From contig PSRH01000140.1 in assembly GCA_003175915.1 (NCBI GenBank), forward strand, positions 1 to 11,896: a stretch of DNA of 11,896 nt, in the 5' to 3' direction. A model generated the notes under the pieces. It saw nothing but the letters and a program-made list of their open reading frames with translations, was not told the origin of the DNA and did no database searches. Source of the DNA: Candidatus Melainabacteria bacterium (lineage in GTDB: Bacteria; Cyanobacteriota; Vampirovibrionia; Obscuribacterales; Obscuribacteraceae). Of the stretch, positions 5,502 to 11,896 are shown piece after piece (the first letter of the stretch is position 1; each line of letters opens with the position of its first letter). The position numbers and the translations under genes are program-made.

Positions 5502-7145
5502 GTGAGAAGTACAAGTTTTTCAGCATTTAGGATACTGGCTCTTGTTGTTTTCGTGAATTTTGCCTCTATGACTAAGTCTTTTGGAGAAACGAACTATTCC
5601 TTAGAGGGCAAACGACCGCCTCATTTTGCCGGTGTCTGGTATGAGGCCAATCCGGAGCAGCTCAATACTCAGCTGAGCGAATACCTCAAGAATGCCGATA
5701 ACGAAATGGCATTGCATCCGATCGAGCCAAGCTTCGCTGACAACCAAGCTTGCACGCCAAATATTGTGGCGGCGATCGTGCCTCACGCTGCGTATTACTA
5801 TTCCGGACAGACCGCCGCTTTTGCCTATGAAAAGCTCAATGGTCTTAAGGTCGATCGGATTTTCCTCCTTGGACCAAGTCACTATACGGCTTTCCGCGGC
5901 TGTGCTCTGCCCACGGATTCCATATTCGCCACACCACTAGGTGATTTGCAAGTGGATCAAGAAGTTATAAAAGAGCTCTGCCATTTCCCTTCCTTCAAAC
6001 AAATGCCGGATGTCCACACGCAGGAGCATGCTCTGGAATTGCAACTGCCCTTGATTCGCAAGATCTTTGGCGACGTCAGAATTGTGCCGATTACAGTCGG
6101 TAATCTCTCCGATGAGACGGACATTCGGCAAGTAGGTCGCATACTGAAAAGATATATGCATAAAGGTGACCTGGTGATCGTCAGTTCCGACTTCACCCAC
6201 TATGGACCGAGATATGACTTTCAGCCATTCAAAGACAACATACCGCAGAACATTCGAAAGCTCGATGAAGATGCCTTCAAATGTTTGGGGCAACCTGATT
6301 TGAAAGCTTTTCTCGATTTTCACGATAGAACGCATGATACTATATGCGGTTTTTACCCATGTGCTGTTTTACTCTCGATGTTACCGGCACAAGCACATGC
6401 TAGCCTTTTGAGCTACCACACATCGCGAGAGTTACTGGATGATCCAGACAATAATTCGGTCAGCTATATGGCGATTGTTTTCTCCTGCCCAGAGTCTTCT
6501 GAAGGTTGGGGATCGGCGACGGAAGCAACGGGCGAATCTGCCGGAGCGCTGACTGCCGCTGATGGCAAGAAACTACTGGAGATTGCTAGGCTGGCTTTGC
6601 GCTCTCACGTCTTGCAGACCGCTAAGCCGGCGGATTACAGCAAACTTTTGAGCCCGCACCAGCAGGCGCTCTTCAACCAGCACAGGGGAGTGTTTGTTAC
6701 TCTCTTCAAGCATCATGTCGGTGAAAATCCGGTAAGCGAAAGGAAAGACGGCAAAAACCTGCGCGGCTGCATCGGTTACATATGGCCAGTGAAATCATTG
6801 CTTGAATCGGTTTGCGACAACGTCGTCAGTGCTGCCACACGTGACCATCGCTTTGATCCGGTGAGCGCCGATGAACTGAAGGATCTGCAAATCGAAGTAA
6901 GTGTTCTTACTCCCCCACACGGCGTTAAAAGTTGGCAAGATATAAAGTTGGGACAGGATGGCATCGTAATGCACAAGCACGGGCTGCAGGCTGTGTTTTT
7001 GCCGAGCGTGGCCAGTGAATTTGGCTGGGATTTGCCGGAGACCTTGACCCAGCTGTCGATTAAGGCAGGTTGCGGGCCGGATGGCTGGAAGAAAGACACC
7101 GTATTTGATGTCTTCCAGGTGCAATCGTTCGAAGAAAGTGAGTGA
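5502..7145 (+). CDS. MEMO-AMMECR1 fusion (AmmeMemoRadiSam proteins B+A) with apparent signal peptide
   Basis: This 547-residue fusion joins two families often found with a radical SAM enzyme. The N-terminal MEMO domain (~38-330, extradiol-dioxygenase-like fold) keeps the probable metal ligands: H95 in VPHAAYYYSG, H127 in GPSHYTAF, H233 in DFTHYG and C282 in TICGFYP. The QEHALELQLP motif (174-183) is also intact. A Gly/Ala/Ser-rich linker (~331-352) leads to the AMMECR1 domain (~355-545) with its hallmark LRGCIGY (420-426). The biochemical reaction is not established for bacteria. The N-terminus (RSTSFSAFR, hydrophobic ~11-22, then a possible cleavage near SFG-28) looks like a Sec signal, implying periplasmic location, which is unexpected for this family. 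The GTG start has only a weak GGTGG SD 4 nt upstream. An out-of-frame ATG at 5486 gives just 14 codons. No radical SAM partner is in the window. Confidence 0.87.
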   Translation: MRSTSFSAFRILALVVFVNFASMTKSFGETNYSLEGKRPPHFAGVWYEANPEQLNTQLSEYLKNADNEMALHPIEPSFADNQACTPNIVAAIVPHAAYYYSGQTAAFAYEKLNGLKVDRIFLLGPSHYTAFRGCALPTDSIFATPLGDLQVDQEVIKELCHFPSFKQMPDVHTQEHALELQLPLIRKIFGDVRIVPITVGNLSDETDIRQVGRILKRYMHKGDLVIVSSDFTHYGPRYDFQPFKDNIPQNIRKLDEDAFKCLGQPDLKAFLDFHDRTHDTICGFYPCAVLLSMLPAQAHASLLSYHTSRELLDDPDNNSVSYMAIVFSCPESSEGWGSATEATGESAGALTAADGKKLLEIARLALRSHVLQTAKPADYSKLLSPHQQALFNQHRGVFVTLFKHHVGENPVSERKDGKNLRGCIGYIWPVKSLLESVCDNVVSAATRDHRFDPVSADELKDLQIEVSVLTPPHGVKSWQDIKLGQDGIVMHKHGLQAVFLPSVASEFGWDLPETLTQLSIKAGCGPDGWKKDTVFDVFQVQSFEESE

Positions 7146-7201
7146 CAAATAGATCAGGCAAGTGAGTAGATTGCCAGAGCCTTGGGCATATTCACTTTAT
7201 T

Positions 7202-7224
7202 GACAGAGGGCTTAAGGCCCTGTC
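7202..7224 (+). other. Hairpin before the small exported protein gene
   Basis: GACA plus GGGC (with a 2-nt bulge between) pairs with GCCC plus TGTC around a TTAAG loop. No T-tract follows directly, so termination after the MEMO-AMMECR1 gene is uncertain. It could instead shape the leader of the next gene or protect the upstream transcript. Confidence 0.3.
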
Positions 7225-7264
7225 GCCCAGCTTACCTTTGCGCTTTTCGACGAGGGCCCTGATA

Positions 7265-7702
7265 ATGATTGATAGAAGTTGTCGCCCGCTGAAGATCATG
7301 GTCCTGGGATGCTTTGCTTGCTTGAGCCTCTCTTTCAAGCCGGCATGGGCAGATGAAGTGACAACTCCGGAAAGCGAGCCAACAAGCGGCTGGCCAAGTA
7401 TGCCTTTGCCCAATCCCAACCAAGCCTCGGACCTCCTCAAGACTGGTTCAGTGGAACTGGGCGACGGTTCCGAATCTTCTGACGGCGGCGCCACAGGTGA
7501 TTCCTCCAAGCAAATGGATAACTCGTCACAGGGCAACATCAGCTCAATTACCAGTGATGTTCAGTCTATCCCGGACCCTACTTCTCAGCCAGAAGAAATG
7601 CAACAGATTCGACCACCGGCAGTAATCGTGCGGAGCTATCAGACGCAACCGACGTTAAATGGTTCTAAAGATCAAGGTACGGCAGACAACAATTCTAAGT
7701 AA
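7265..7702 (+). CDS. Small exported Ser/Pro/Gln-rich protein of unknown function
   Basis: I do not recognise a family. The start ATG 7265 has GAGGG 8 nt upstream; an in-frame TTG at 7238 is less likely. The 145-residue product begins with a signal peptide: basic residues R4, R7 and K10, hydrophobic core IMVLGCFACLSLSF (~11-24), probable cleavage after AWA-29. The mature part (~30-145) is rich in Ser, Pro, Gln, Gly and Asp, has no cysteine and almost no hydrophobic core, so it should be largely disordered. The only hydrophobic piece is PPAVIVRSYQ (~117-126). It could be an envelope linker or secreted peptide substrate. It is last in the co-directional run starting with the FIST gene and overlaps the convergent membrane-protein gene by 8 bp. 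Confidence 0.6.
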   Translation: MIDRSCRPLKIMVLGCFACLSLSFKPAWADEVTTPESEPTSGWPSMPLPNPNQASDLLKTGSVELGDGSESSDGGATGDSSKQMDNSSQGNISSITSDVQSIPDPTSQPEEMQQIRPPAVIVRSYQTQPTLNGSKDQGTADNNSK

Positions 7703-8693
7703 CTAGACTGTTTGCCAGTTCTTTTGCTTTGTTGGCCCGCATACTGAAGATGAACCATAGAACGCACAAGACTATGGTGACAGCTCCGACGATGCACATC
7801 CAATTACCTTGCAAGAAAGAAGTGATGATCCAATAGGAGAGACAGCCAAGGATAAATTGGCTATCCCGTTTAAAGTCAATCTGATTCTGGCAAATCGTGG
7901 CCAGAGAAAAGATAGCAACCATCAGTAGTATCAATACTTGGGCCGTGACAGTGGCGGCTGGCGGAACAAAGCGAAAAGACGACAGCAAATATGGCGTAAA
8001 CGTGGTTACCGTCGTCAATACCAGGGCAGACACCGCCAGGATTGGCGGAATCTTGAGTATTTTTGATTTGTTCAAGCTGGCAACTGGATTTTCGCTCTTC
8101 CGGAAGGTGTATGCCAGCCAGGCAAGCGCGGCCACAACGGCCAGGCTGGCAACCGTCTTTGCCAGAGAAAGTCGAAAAGGAAATCCAATGAATCCGCAGA
8201 TCACCACGGCCGAAAATGCCAAGCCAGCTAGAATCATACCCCTTCTCCCGACGAGCGGCCGGTCAGCCAGGCTGGGGAAAAGCATATCGACGATGCGAAT
8301 GGGAATGAGAGTACTGAGCGTCATATGCACAGTGATAAGCAACAATGTCCAAGCCCATTGCACACCGAAAAGGCTAGCATAGTTGTTCAAACCGCGTAGA
8401 TCCTTCCAATTTGGGTCGAAGAAGGACTTGCAGCAAAGACCCTCTTCGACTACGCCGTAAGCGATCGCCAGGAAAATCTGTGACCAACGCAAACCCCAGC
8501 GAACGGACAGTTCCCTGATTAGCAAAGTTCCGCAGCCGTAAAGGGCAGTATGGCAGAGAAAAGCCACGGGAAGAAAATATGCTTTCAGTGGTGTTGAACC
8601 GCTGAGTAATTCTCCGCAATAGGCAGGCAAAAGCAAAACAAGAATCAAAGCGACTGATTGGCTGGAAAAGCGCCGGCAAATCGATAATTTCAT
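7695..8693 (-). CDS. Polytopic membrane protein with an EE motif, function unknown
   Basis: This 332-residue protein has about nine hydrophobic segments (~14-30, 38-56, 70-84, 112-130, 153-171, 180-195, 216-233, 248-266, 280-318), so it is an inner-membrane protein. The best-conserved-looking part is residues 50-100: GTLLIRELSVRWG, then AYGVVEEGLCCKSFFDPNW with E83-E84, plus H123 in a following helix. This recalls CPBP intramembrane proteases (EExxxR and later His motifs), but the Arg is missing and the spacing differs, so I do not assign that function. It may belong to a family of uncharacterised bacterial membrane proteins with the same YGxxEEG pattern. The SD before the ATG is poor. It lies 66 bp downstream of the M48-like pseudopeptidase gene on the same strand, so the two may be co-transcribed. 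Its stop overlaps the end of the convergent small gene. Confidence 0.75.
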   Translation of the reverse strand: MKLSICRRFSSQSVALILVLLLPAYCGELLSGSTPLKAYFLPVAFLCHTALYGCGTLLIRELSVRWGLRWSQIFLAIAYGVVEEGLCCKSFFDPNWKDLRGLNNYASLFGVQWAWTLLLITVHMTLSTLIPIRIVDMLFPSLADRPLVGRRGMILAGLAFSAVVICGFIGFPFRLSLAKTVASLAVVAALAWLAYTFRKSENPVASLNKSKILKIPPILAVSALVLTTVTTFTPYLLSSFRFVPPAATVTAQVLILLMVAIFSLATICQNQIDFKRDSQFILGCLSYWIITSFLQGNWMCIVGAVTIVLCVLWFIFSMRANKAKELANSLVT

Positions 8694-8759
8694 GAAGAGT
8701 TTGTCGCTTGAGTTAACTAAGGGAAGCCCAGGCTAATTGTAAGACCAAGGGAGTGGATT

Positions 8760-9419
8760 TCAACGAATCAAATGACTTTTCAGAAGAATTAGCTGGAAGA
8801 TCTCTTCGACGATCGTAAACATCAAGAAAACCAAGGTTCTGTCCTGGCTGGCAAATCGTGCCAGCTCCGCCTCTACGCTTGGCAGCATGCGTACTAGATT
8901 TTCCTTGGTTAACATCGATTGTGAGAGGACAAGACGAGGATTTATTCGCCACAATCCATAACTGAACAACTCATCTGAGGCGCTTTCGACAATGGCTAAA
9001 CGTAACTTCGGGATATCCAGGCGTTTGCACTGATCTTCCAGGCTCGCCGCCAGATCTGGATTAGTCTTGGCGATTTCTTCCAAGCCCAGAAAGCGAGCTT
9101 TGAAGTAATGGCTCTCTGCCCAGTCGAGCACCAAGGGTAGTAGCAAAGTGAATAATACGTTCAAGGAAAGGGTGATGATCGCTCCGGCACGAAAGCCAAT
9201 TTCCTTTGTATAGATCCAGTGAACGAGAAATACTTCCAAAATACAGCCGGTCAGGAAGGTGGCTATGTAGTAAAGCTTGAGAACCTTGGAGGGGCTCAGC
9301 CGTAAGGGATAAGTCTCTTTCGCTCTGACGCCAATGACATGTTCTTGCGCCCCATCTGAGACCGCAGTAGCCTTATCTACTGGTCCATCGTCGAGGTGCC
9401 TTTGCTCTGCCTTTTCCAT
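8760..9419 (-). CDS. Truncated M48-like pseudopeptidase with two membrane segments
   Basis: The 219-residue product has a hydrophilic N-terminus (~1-40), two membrane segments (~48-70 and ~78-98) and a cytoplasmic region that follows M48/HtpX closely. SDELFSYG (148-155) stands where HtpX has AANAFATG, and PRLVLSQSML follows. Exactly 32 residues after F152, as in the HtpX encoded at 933-1784, the zinc motif HELGH is replaced by AELAR (184-188); the Asp five residues on (D193) is kept. Both zinc-binding His are lost while the Glu remains. The protein then ends after one more hydrophobic helix (~196-213), without the EXXXD ligand or C-terminal half. Catalysis is therefore very unlikely; a regulatory or adaptor role, or an ageing remnant, are alternatives. 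No frame below the stop restores the missing half. The SD is poor. Confidence 0.7.
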   Translation of the reverse strand: MEKAEQRHLDDGPVDKATAVSDGAQEHVIGVRAKETYPLRLSPSKVLKLYYIATFLTGCILEVFLVHWIYTKEIGFRAGAIITLSLNVLFTLLLPLVLDWAESHYFKARFLGLEEIAKTNPDLAASLEDQCKRLDIPKLRLAIVESASDELFSYGLWRINPRLVLSQSMLTKENLVRMLPSVEAELARFASQDRTLVFLMFTIVEEIFQLILLKSHLIR

Positions 9420-9457
9420 TGGTGAAAGGGACGAAATACGGTCACTTTTGGGAAGCT

Positions 9458-9480
9458 TGCCCAGGTCTATGTGCCCAGGT
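9458..9480. repeat. Direct repeat TGCCCAGGT x2 in a divergent promoter region
   Basis: Two exact 9-bp copies (9458-9466 and 9472-9480) with a 14-bp period lie between the divergent starts at 9419 and 9538. They could be tandem regulator half-sites. A -10-like TAGAAT at 9507-9512 for the rightward gene lies 26 bp downstream, without a convincing -35. Confidence 0.35.
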
Positions 9481-9537
9481 TAAATCGGAGCGAAACAGCC
9501 TCTGGGTAGAATACAATGGTTAGGTTTGGTGGTTGCC

Positions 9538-9873
9538 ATGCCAGATAACAACTTATTTCAAGACTCAAAAGCATTTCTTTCCTCCGTGCTGCGCTCACTG
9601 GAAATTAAGCGCGCCGGCGATGACGCCGAGAAATTGAGAGAAATAGGTGAGCTCAGCGATGACGAGACTTTGCGAAAGTGGTTGTGGACGATTGCGGTAA
9701 TTGGTGCTCCAGCCTGCTTCATCGCTTTACCGCTTCTTCTCTGTGTTCTCAACATAATCTTCTCCGCCCTGGTTATGAACGTGTTATGGTTCTTCGCTAA
9801 GATAGCCATGGCTACGGTAATCGTCATCTTCGCCCTGGCGGCTTACTTGACCTGGCGTAAAGCCGGCAAATAG
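9538..9873 (+). CDS. Small two-helix membrane protein, function unknown
   Basis: I do not recognise a family. From ATG 9538 (GGTGG 5 nt upstream; an in-frame TTG at 9526 is less likely) the product has 111 residues. Residues 1-47 are charged and probably helical and cytosolic (SLEIKRAGDDAEKLREIGELSDDE). Two hydrophobic segments follow (~48-75 and ~79-105), the second ending in a positive TWRKAGK tail, so both ends should face the cytoplasm. The pattern is holin-like in outline, but no phage gene is nearby and I do not claim this. The next gene starts 49 bp downstream on the same strand with its own SD, so the two are probably co-transcribed. Confidence 0.65.
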   Translation: MPDNNLFQDSKAFLSSVLRSLEIKRAGDDAEKLREIGELSDDETLRKWLWTIAVIGAPACFIALPLLLCVLNIIFSALVMNVLWFFAKIAMATVIVIFALAAYLTWRKAGK

Positions 9874-9922
9874 AATTTGCCGGAGGAAATTGGCATCGTA
9901 ATTTGGTTTAGAGGCATCAGTT

Positions 9923-10678
9923 GTGTGGCCGTTTTCAGTAATATTTGGTTCCCCGTTAAAAAATCGCTTGAAGGAACTCCGGCCCGGTATGACTGCGGAG
10001 GACGTCCTGAAAGTCATGGGAGCTCCGGACCGTATGGCAGGCTGGGCAAAGGGGCAGATTTGGACTTATCGTTCAGGGGGTAAGAGCATCGAAATATCGA
10101 TGCAGGATCAAGTCTATTCTCATTTCACGGAAACGGCTAGAGACTGGAAAAAACCTCCGATGGAGGAAGCTCTTGAACAAATGGCCAGAGCAGAAGGAAC
10201 AACAATTGAAGCTATAAAAGAATCTCCTACCGAGCAATTGCTGGACAGCTCTGATCAGAAAAACGCAAATGTATACTGCTATGCTAATTCACTATATATA
10301 AAGACATTTGCTAGATCGAAAGAAGGACTTTGGTTTGCTTCTGGTCCGGCATTTTTCATCAACATGCCATCGACCATTGAGACAATCGGAGAGACAATTA
10401 TCAAGGCTCTGGCGGCTTCTCGAACTAGCCTGATACCGGAAAAATTACCTACTGAAGCAGAGCTGCCCAATGGCATCAAGAACGCCAAGAGCTTTATCCG
10501 AAAAGCTCAATGTTTGGTAATCGTGCAAGATAAAGACATCGTGCGTCTCATTCCAACGGAGAAAGAAAAAGCAGATGGCTTCAGGCATTTACCGGATAAA
10601 TCGGAGCAAATTGCAGCTGAGCCTGAAGCGCTTGGACGTTTTGTCGTGAATTATTTCTCGCTGGTCATTCTGACATAA
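9923..10678 (+). CDS. Protein with BamE-like N-terminus and CdiI-like immunity domain (tentative)
   Basis: The start is GTG 9923 with GAGG 8 nt upstream, giving 251 residues. Residues ~17-67 (LRPGMTAEDVLKVMGAPDRM, then GQIWTYRSGGKSIEISM) fit the short SmpA/OmlA (BamE-like) pattern GMT..EV...LG.P....W.Y. A helical connector (~75-108) follows. Residues ~115-245 resemble CdiI-type contact-inhibition immunity proteins: beta strands NVYCYANSLYIKTFA and GLWFASGPAFFI, a helix TIETIGETIIKALAASRTS, then KSFIRKAQCLVI and VRLIPTEKEKADGFRHLP. Both assignments are from memory of family patterns, and the immunity call is the weaker one. No signal peptide is seen, so it should be cytosolic. No toxin gene (CdiA, Rhs or colicin-like) is in the window, so it could be an orphan immunity gene or simply a related fold with another role. 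Confidence 0.5.
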   Translation: MWPFSVIFGSPLKNRLKELRPGMTAEDVLKVMGAPDRMAGWAKGQIWTYRSGGKSIEISMQDQVYSHFTETARDWKKPPMEEALEQMARAEGTTIEAIKESPTEQLLDSSDQKNANVYCYANSLYIKTFARSKEGLWFASGPAFFINMPSTIETIGETIIKALAASRTSLIPEKLPTEAELPNGIKNAKSFIRKAQCLVIVQDKDIVRLIPTEKEKADGFRHLPDKSEQIAAEPEALGRFVVNYFSLVILT

Positions 10679-10683
10679 GACAG

Positions 10684-10698
10684 GCACCGATAAGGTGC
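10684..10698. other. Small hairpin after the CdiI-like gene
   Basis: GCACC-GATAA-GGTGC forms a perfect 5-bp stem with a 5-nt loop just after the stop codon. It is followed by TATATAG, not a T-tract, so it is at best a weak terminator candidate. Confidence 0.25.
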
Positions 10699-10728
10699 TA
10701 TATAGTTGCCCGGTCCTTATAGGGCTTG

Positions 10729-10756
10729 TTGCGTTGATTCAAGTCTCTAGTAAGAT
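10729..10756 (+). promoter_or_regulatory. Possible promoter of the DmpA-like gene
   Basis: TTGCGT (10729-10734) and TAAGAT (10751-10756) are 16 bp apart, about 25 bp before the start codon. Each matches the sigma70 consensus only partly. Confidence 0.25.
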
Positions 10757-10781
10757 AGGAGAATTTGAATTTGGGGACCAT

Positions 10782-11896
10782 ATGGATACTGAGCCTGGCA
10801 ATTTTGAAAAAAGGCCGCGCGCCCGAGATCTTGGCATTCCTTTTGAAGGTACGCCTGGTGCACTGAATGCAATTACAGATGTAGCCGGTGTGGCGGTCGG
10901 CTATGCCACCTTAGTGTCGGGAAACCCAGAAGCGAACGGTCAACCCCCAGCGGTTAGGACTGGTTTGACGGCAATTTTGCCTAGAGGTAAATCTGCTGCC
11001 GGTGATCCCGCCTTTGCTGGGTACTTTGCCTTCAACGGCAGCGGCGAAATGACCGGCATGCATATGCTTGAGGAAACCGGGTTTTTGGAAGGCCCGATAA
11101 TGATCACAAATTCTAATAGCGTCGGACTTGTCAGAGATGCGGTGGTGAAATGGCAAATCAAAAACGGAACCATGTTTCAGCATTTTTCTCTTCCGGTAGT
11201 AGCCGAAACATCCGATACGTACTTAAGCGATCCGAACGGATTCTATATTTCAGACAATGATGTATTTTCAGCATTAGACAAGGCTAGCAGTGGACCGATC
11301 GCTGAAGGTAACGTTGGCGGCGGAACCGGCATGTGCTCATTTGAATGGAAAGGAGGCACGGGAACGTCATCGCGCAAGTTAGTTTTGGGCGGTGGTTATA
11401 CGGTCGGTGTGCTAGTTCAGTCAAATTTTGGTTTTCGTTCTCAAGCAACAATAGCGGGCGTGCCAGTAGGTAAGCTGATCGATGAAGGACCAAAAGTGTT
11501 TAGTCAGGGCACTTTATACAACTATGGTGCATCTATTATCGTTGTCATCGCTACCGATGCTCCCCTTTTGCCGCATCAGCTAAAGCGCTTAGCTAAACGT
11601 GCTTCTGTTGGAGTGGCCAGAACCGGAGGCACAGCCAATAATTACTCAGGCGAGATTTTTATTGCCTTCTCGACTGCCAATTCGAACACAGCCAAGACAA
11701 GATTTGAAGTTATGAATTTGCAAATGCTATCCAACTATGGAATGGATAGGCTTATTGATGCCACTGCCTATGCCACAGAAGAAGCCATTGTCAATGCGCT
11801 AGTGGCATCTGAAACAATGACGGGCTACGAAGGACGTACTGTTCTAGCCATCCCGCACAAAACCTTGCAAGAAGTGTTGGCAGCATATTTGGCACT
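10782..11896 (+). CDS. DmpA/BapA-type aminopeptidase (P1 family, self-processing), 3' end cut by window
   Basis: The reading frame runs open for 371 codons to the window edge; the family is about 370-400 residues long, so only the C-terminal tip is missing. DmpA/BapA enzymes are N-terminal-nucleophile-like hydrolases that cut themselves into alpha and beta chains, then remove D- or beta-amino acids or small residues from peptide N-termini. Family features seen: RARDLGIPFEGTPG (13-26) with NAITDVAGVAVG, MITNSNSVGLVRDAV (107-121), GNVGGGTGMCSFEWKGGTGTSSR (176-198, split here as GNVGGGTGM and EWKGGTGTSSR), and the junction YGASIIVVIATDAPL (248-262). S251 matches the nucleophile that becomes the beta-chain N-terminus, so cleavage is expected between A250 and S251. 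No signal peptide is seen, so it should be cytosolic. ATG 10782 has GGGGA 5 nt upstream. It follows the CdiI-like gene by 103 bp. Confidence 0.9.
   Translation, partial: MDTEPGNFEKRPRARDLGIPFEGTPGALNAITDVAGVAVGYATLVSGNPEANGQPPAVRTGLTAILPRGKSAAGDPAFAGYFAFNGSGEMTGMHMLEETGFLEGPIMITNSNSVGLVRDAVVKWQIKNGTMFQHFSLPVVAETSDTYLSDPNGFYISDNDVFSALDKASSGPIAEGNVGGGTGMCSFEWKGGTGTSSRKLVLGGGYTVGVLVQSNFGFRSQATIAGVPVGKLIDEGPKVFSQGTLYNYGASIIVVIATDAPLLPHQLKRLAKRASVGVARTGGTANNYSGEIFIAFSTANSNTAKTRFEVMNLQMLSNYGMDRLIDATAYATEEAIVNALVASETMTGYEGRTVLAIPHKTLQEVLAAYLA

Noticed and set aside
5486..5530. Alternative ATG start for the MEMO-AMMECR1 gene
   Set aside because: It is out of frame and stops after 14 codons. It would need a one-base error to join the gene, for which there is no sign.
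7265..7340. Lipoprotein lipobox (VLGC) in the small exported protein
   Set aside because: Only five residues separate the Cys from the basic K10, too short for a hydrophobic core, and a normal AWA cleavage site follows further on.
7695..8693. CPBP-family intramembrane protease
   Set aside because: The EE pair is present, but the Arg of EExxxR is missing and the His motifs do not fit the usual spacing.
9538..9873. Phage holin
   Set aside because: Two membrane helices alone are not specific, and no lysin or other phage gene is near.

Overview
The window looks like bacterial chromosome with dense coding, moderate GC, many GTG/TTG starts and good Shine-Dalgarno (SD) sites. The gene mix is kinesin-light-chain-type TPR protein, FIST sensor, MEMO-AMMECR1 fusion, M48 proteases and a DmpA-type peptidase. 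That mix, with signal-peptide proteins and a TonB-C-like domain, suggests a diderm environmental bacterium. A non-photosynthetic cyanobacterial relative (Vampirovibrionia/Obscuribacterales) is my best guess, but it rests on gene flavour only and no marker gene is present. I see no rRNA, tRNA, CRISPR array, insertion sequence or phage gene.

Layout. 1-214: no convincing gene. 215-916 (+): orphan NarL/LuxR-type response regulator. 933-1784 (-): intact HtpX zinc protease, convergent with it. 1785-2190: long gap with a putative htpX promoter and an inverted repeat. 2191-2910 (+): TPR protein whose start is disturbed by a 7-bp tandem duplication. 2930-3529 (-): TetR regulator of NemR-like type with a 15-bp palindrome inside its own sigma70-like promoter. 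3670-7702 (+): four co-directional genes (FIST sensor, exported TonB-C-like protein, exported MEMO-AMMECR1 fusion, small exported disordered protein). 7695-9419 (-): a polytopic membrane protein preceded by a truncated M48-like protein whose HExxH motif has decayed to AELAR. 9538-10678 (+): a two-helix membrane protein, then a protein that seems to join a BamE-like domain to a CdiI-like immunity domain. 10782 to the window end (+): a DmpA/BapA-type self-cleaving aminopeptidase, cut off by the window edge.

How the genes may work together. The TetR protein probably represses itself through the palindrome, and its conserved Cys/Lys pair suggests sensing of electrophiles or oxidants. The FIST-to-small-protein run could be one transcription unit, with a cytosolic ligand sensor followed by three envelope or exported proteins. 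The M48-like pseudoenzyme and the following membrane protein may form a second, envelope-related pair. The points most worth checking are the M48 pseudopeptidase, the apparently exported MEMO-AMMECR1 fusion, the NemR-like redox switch with its operator, the BamE/CdiI-like fusion without a visible toxin, and the start-codon duplication in the TPR gene.
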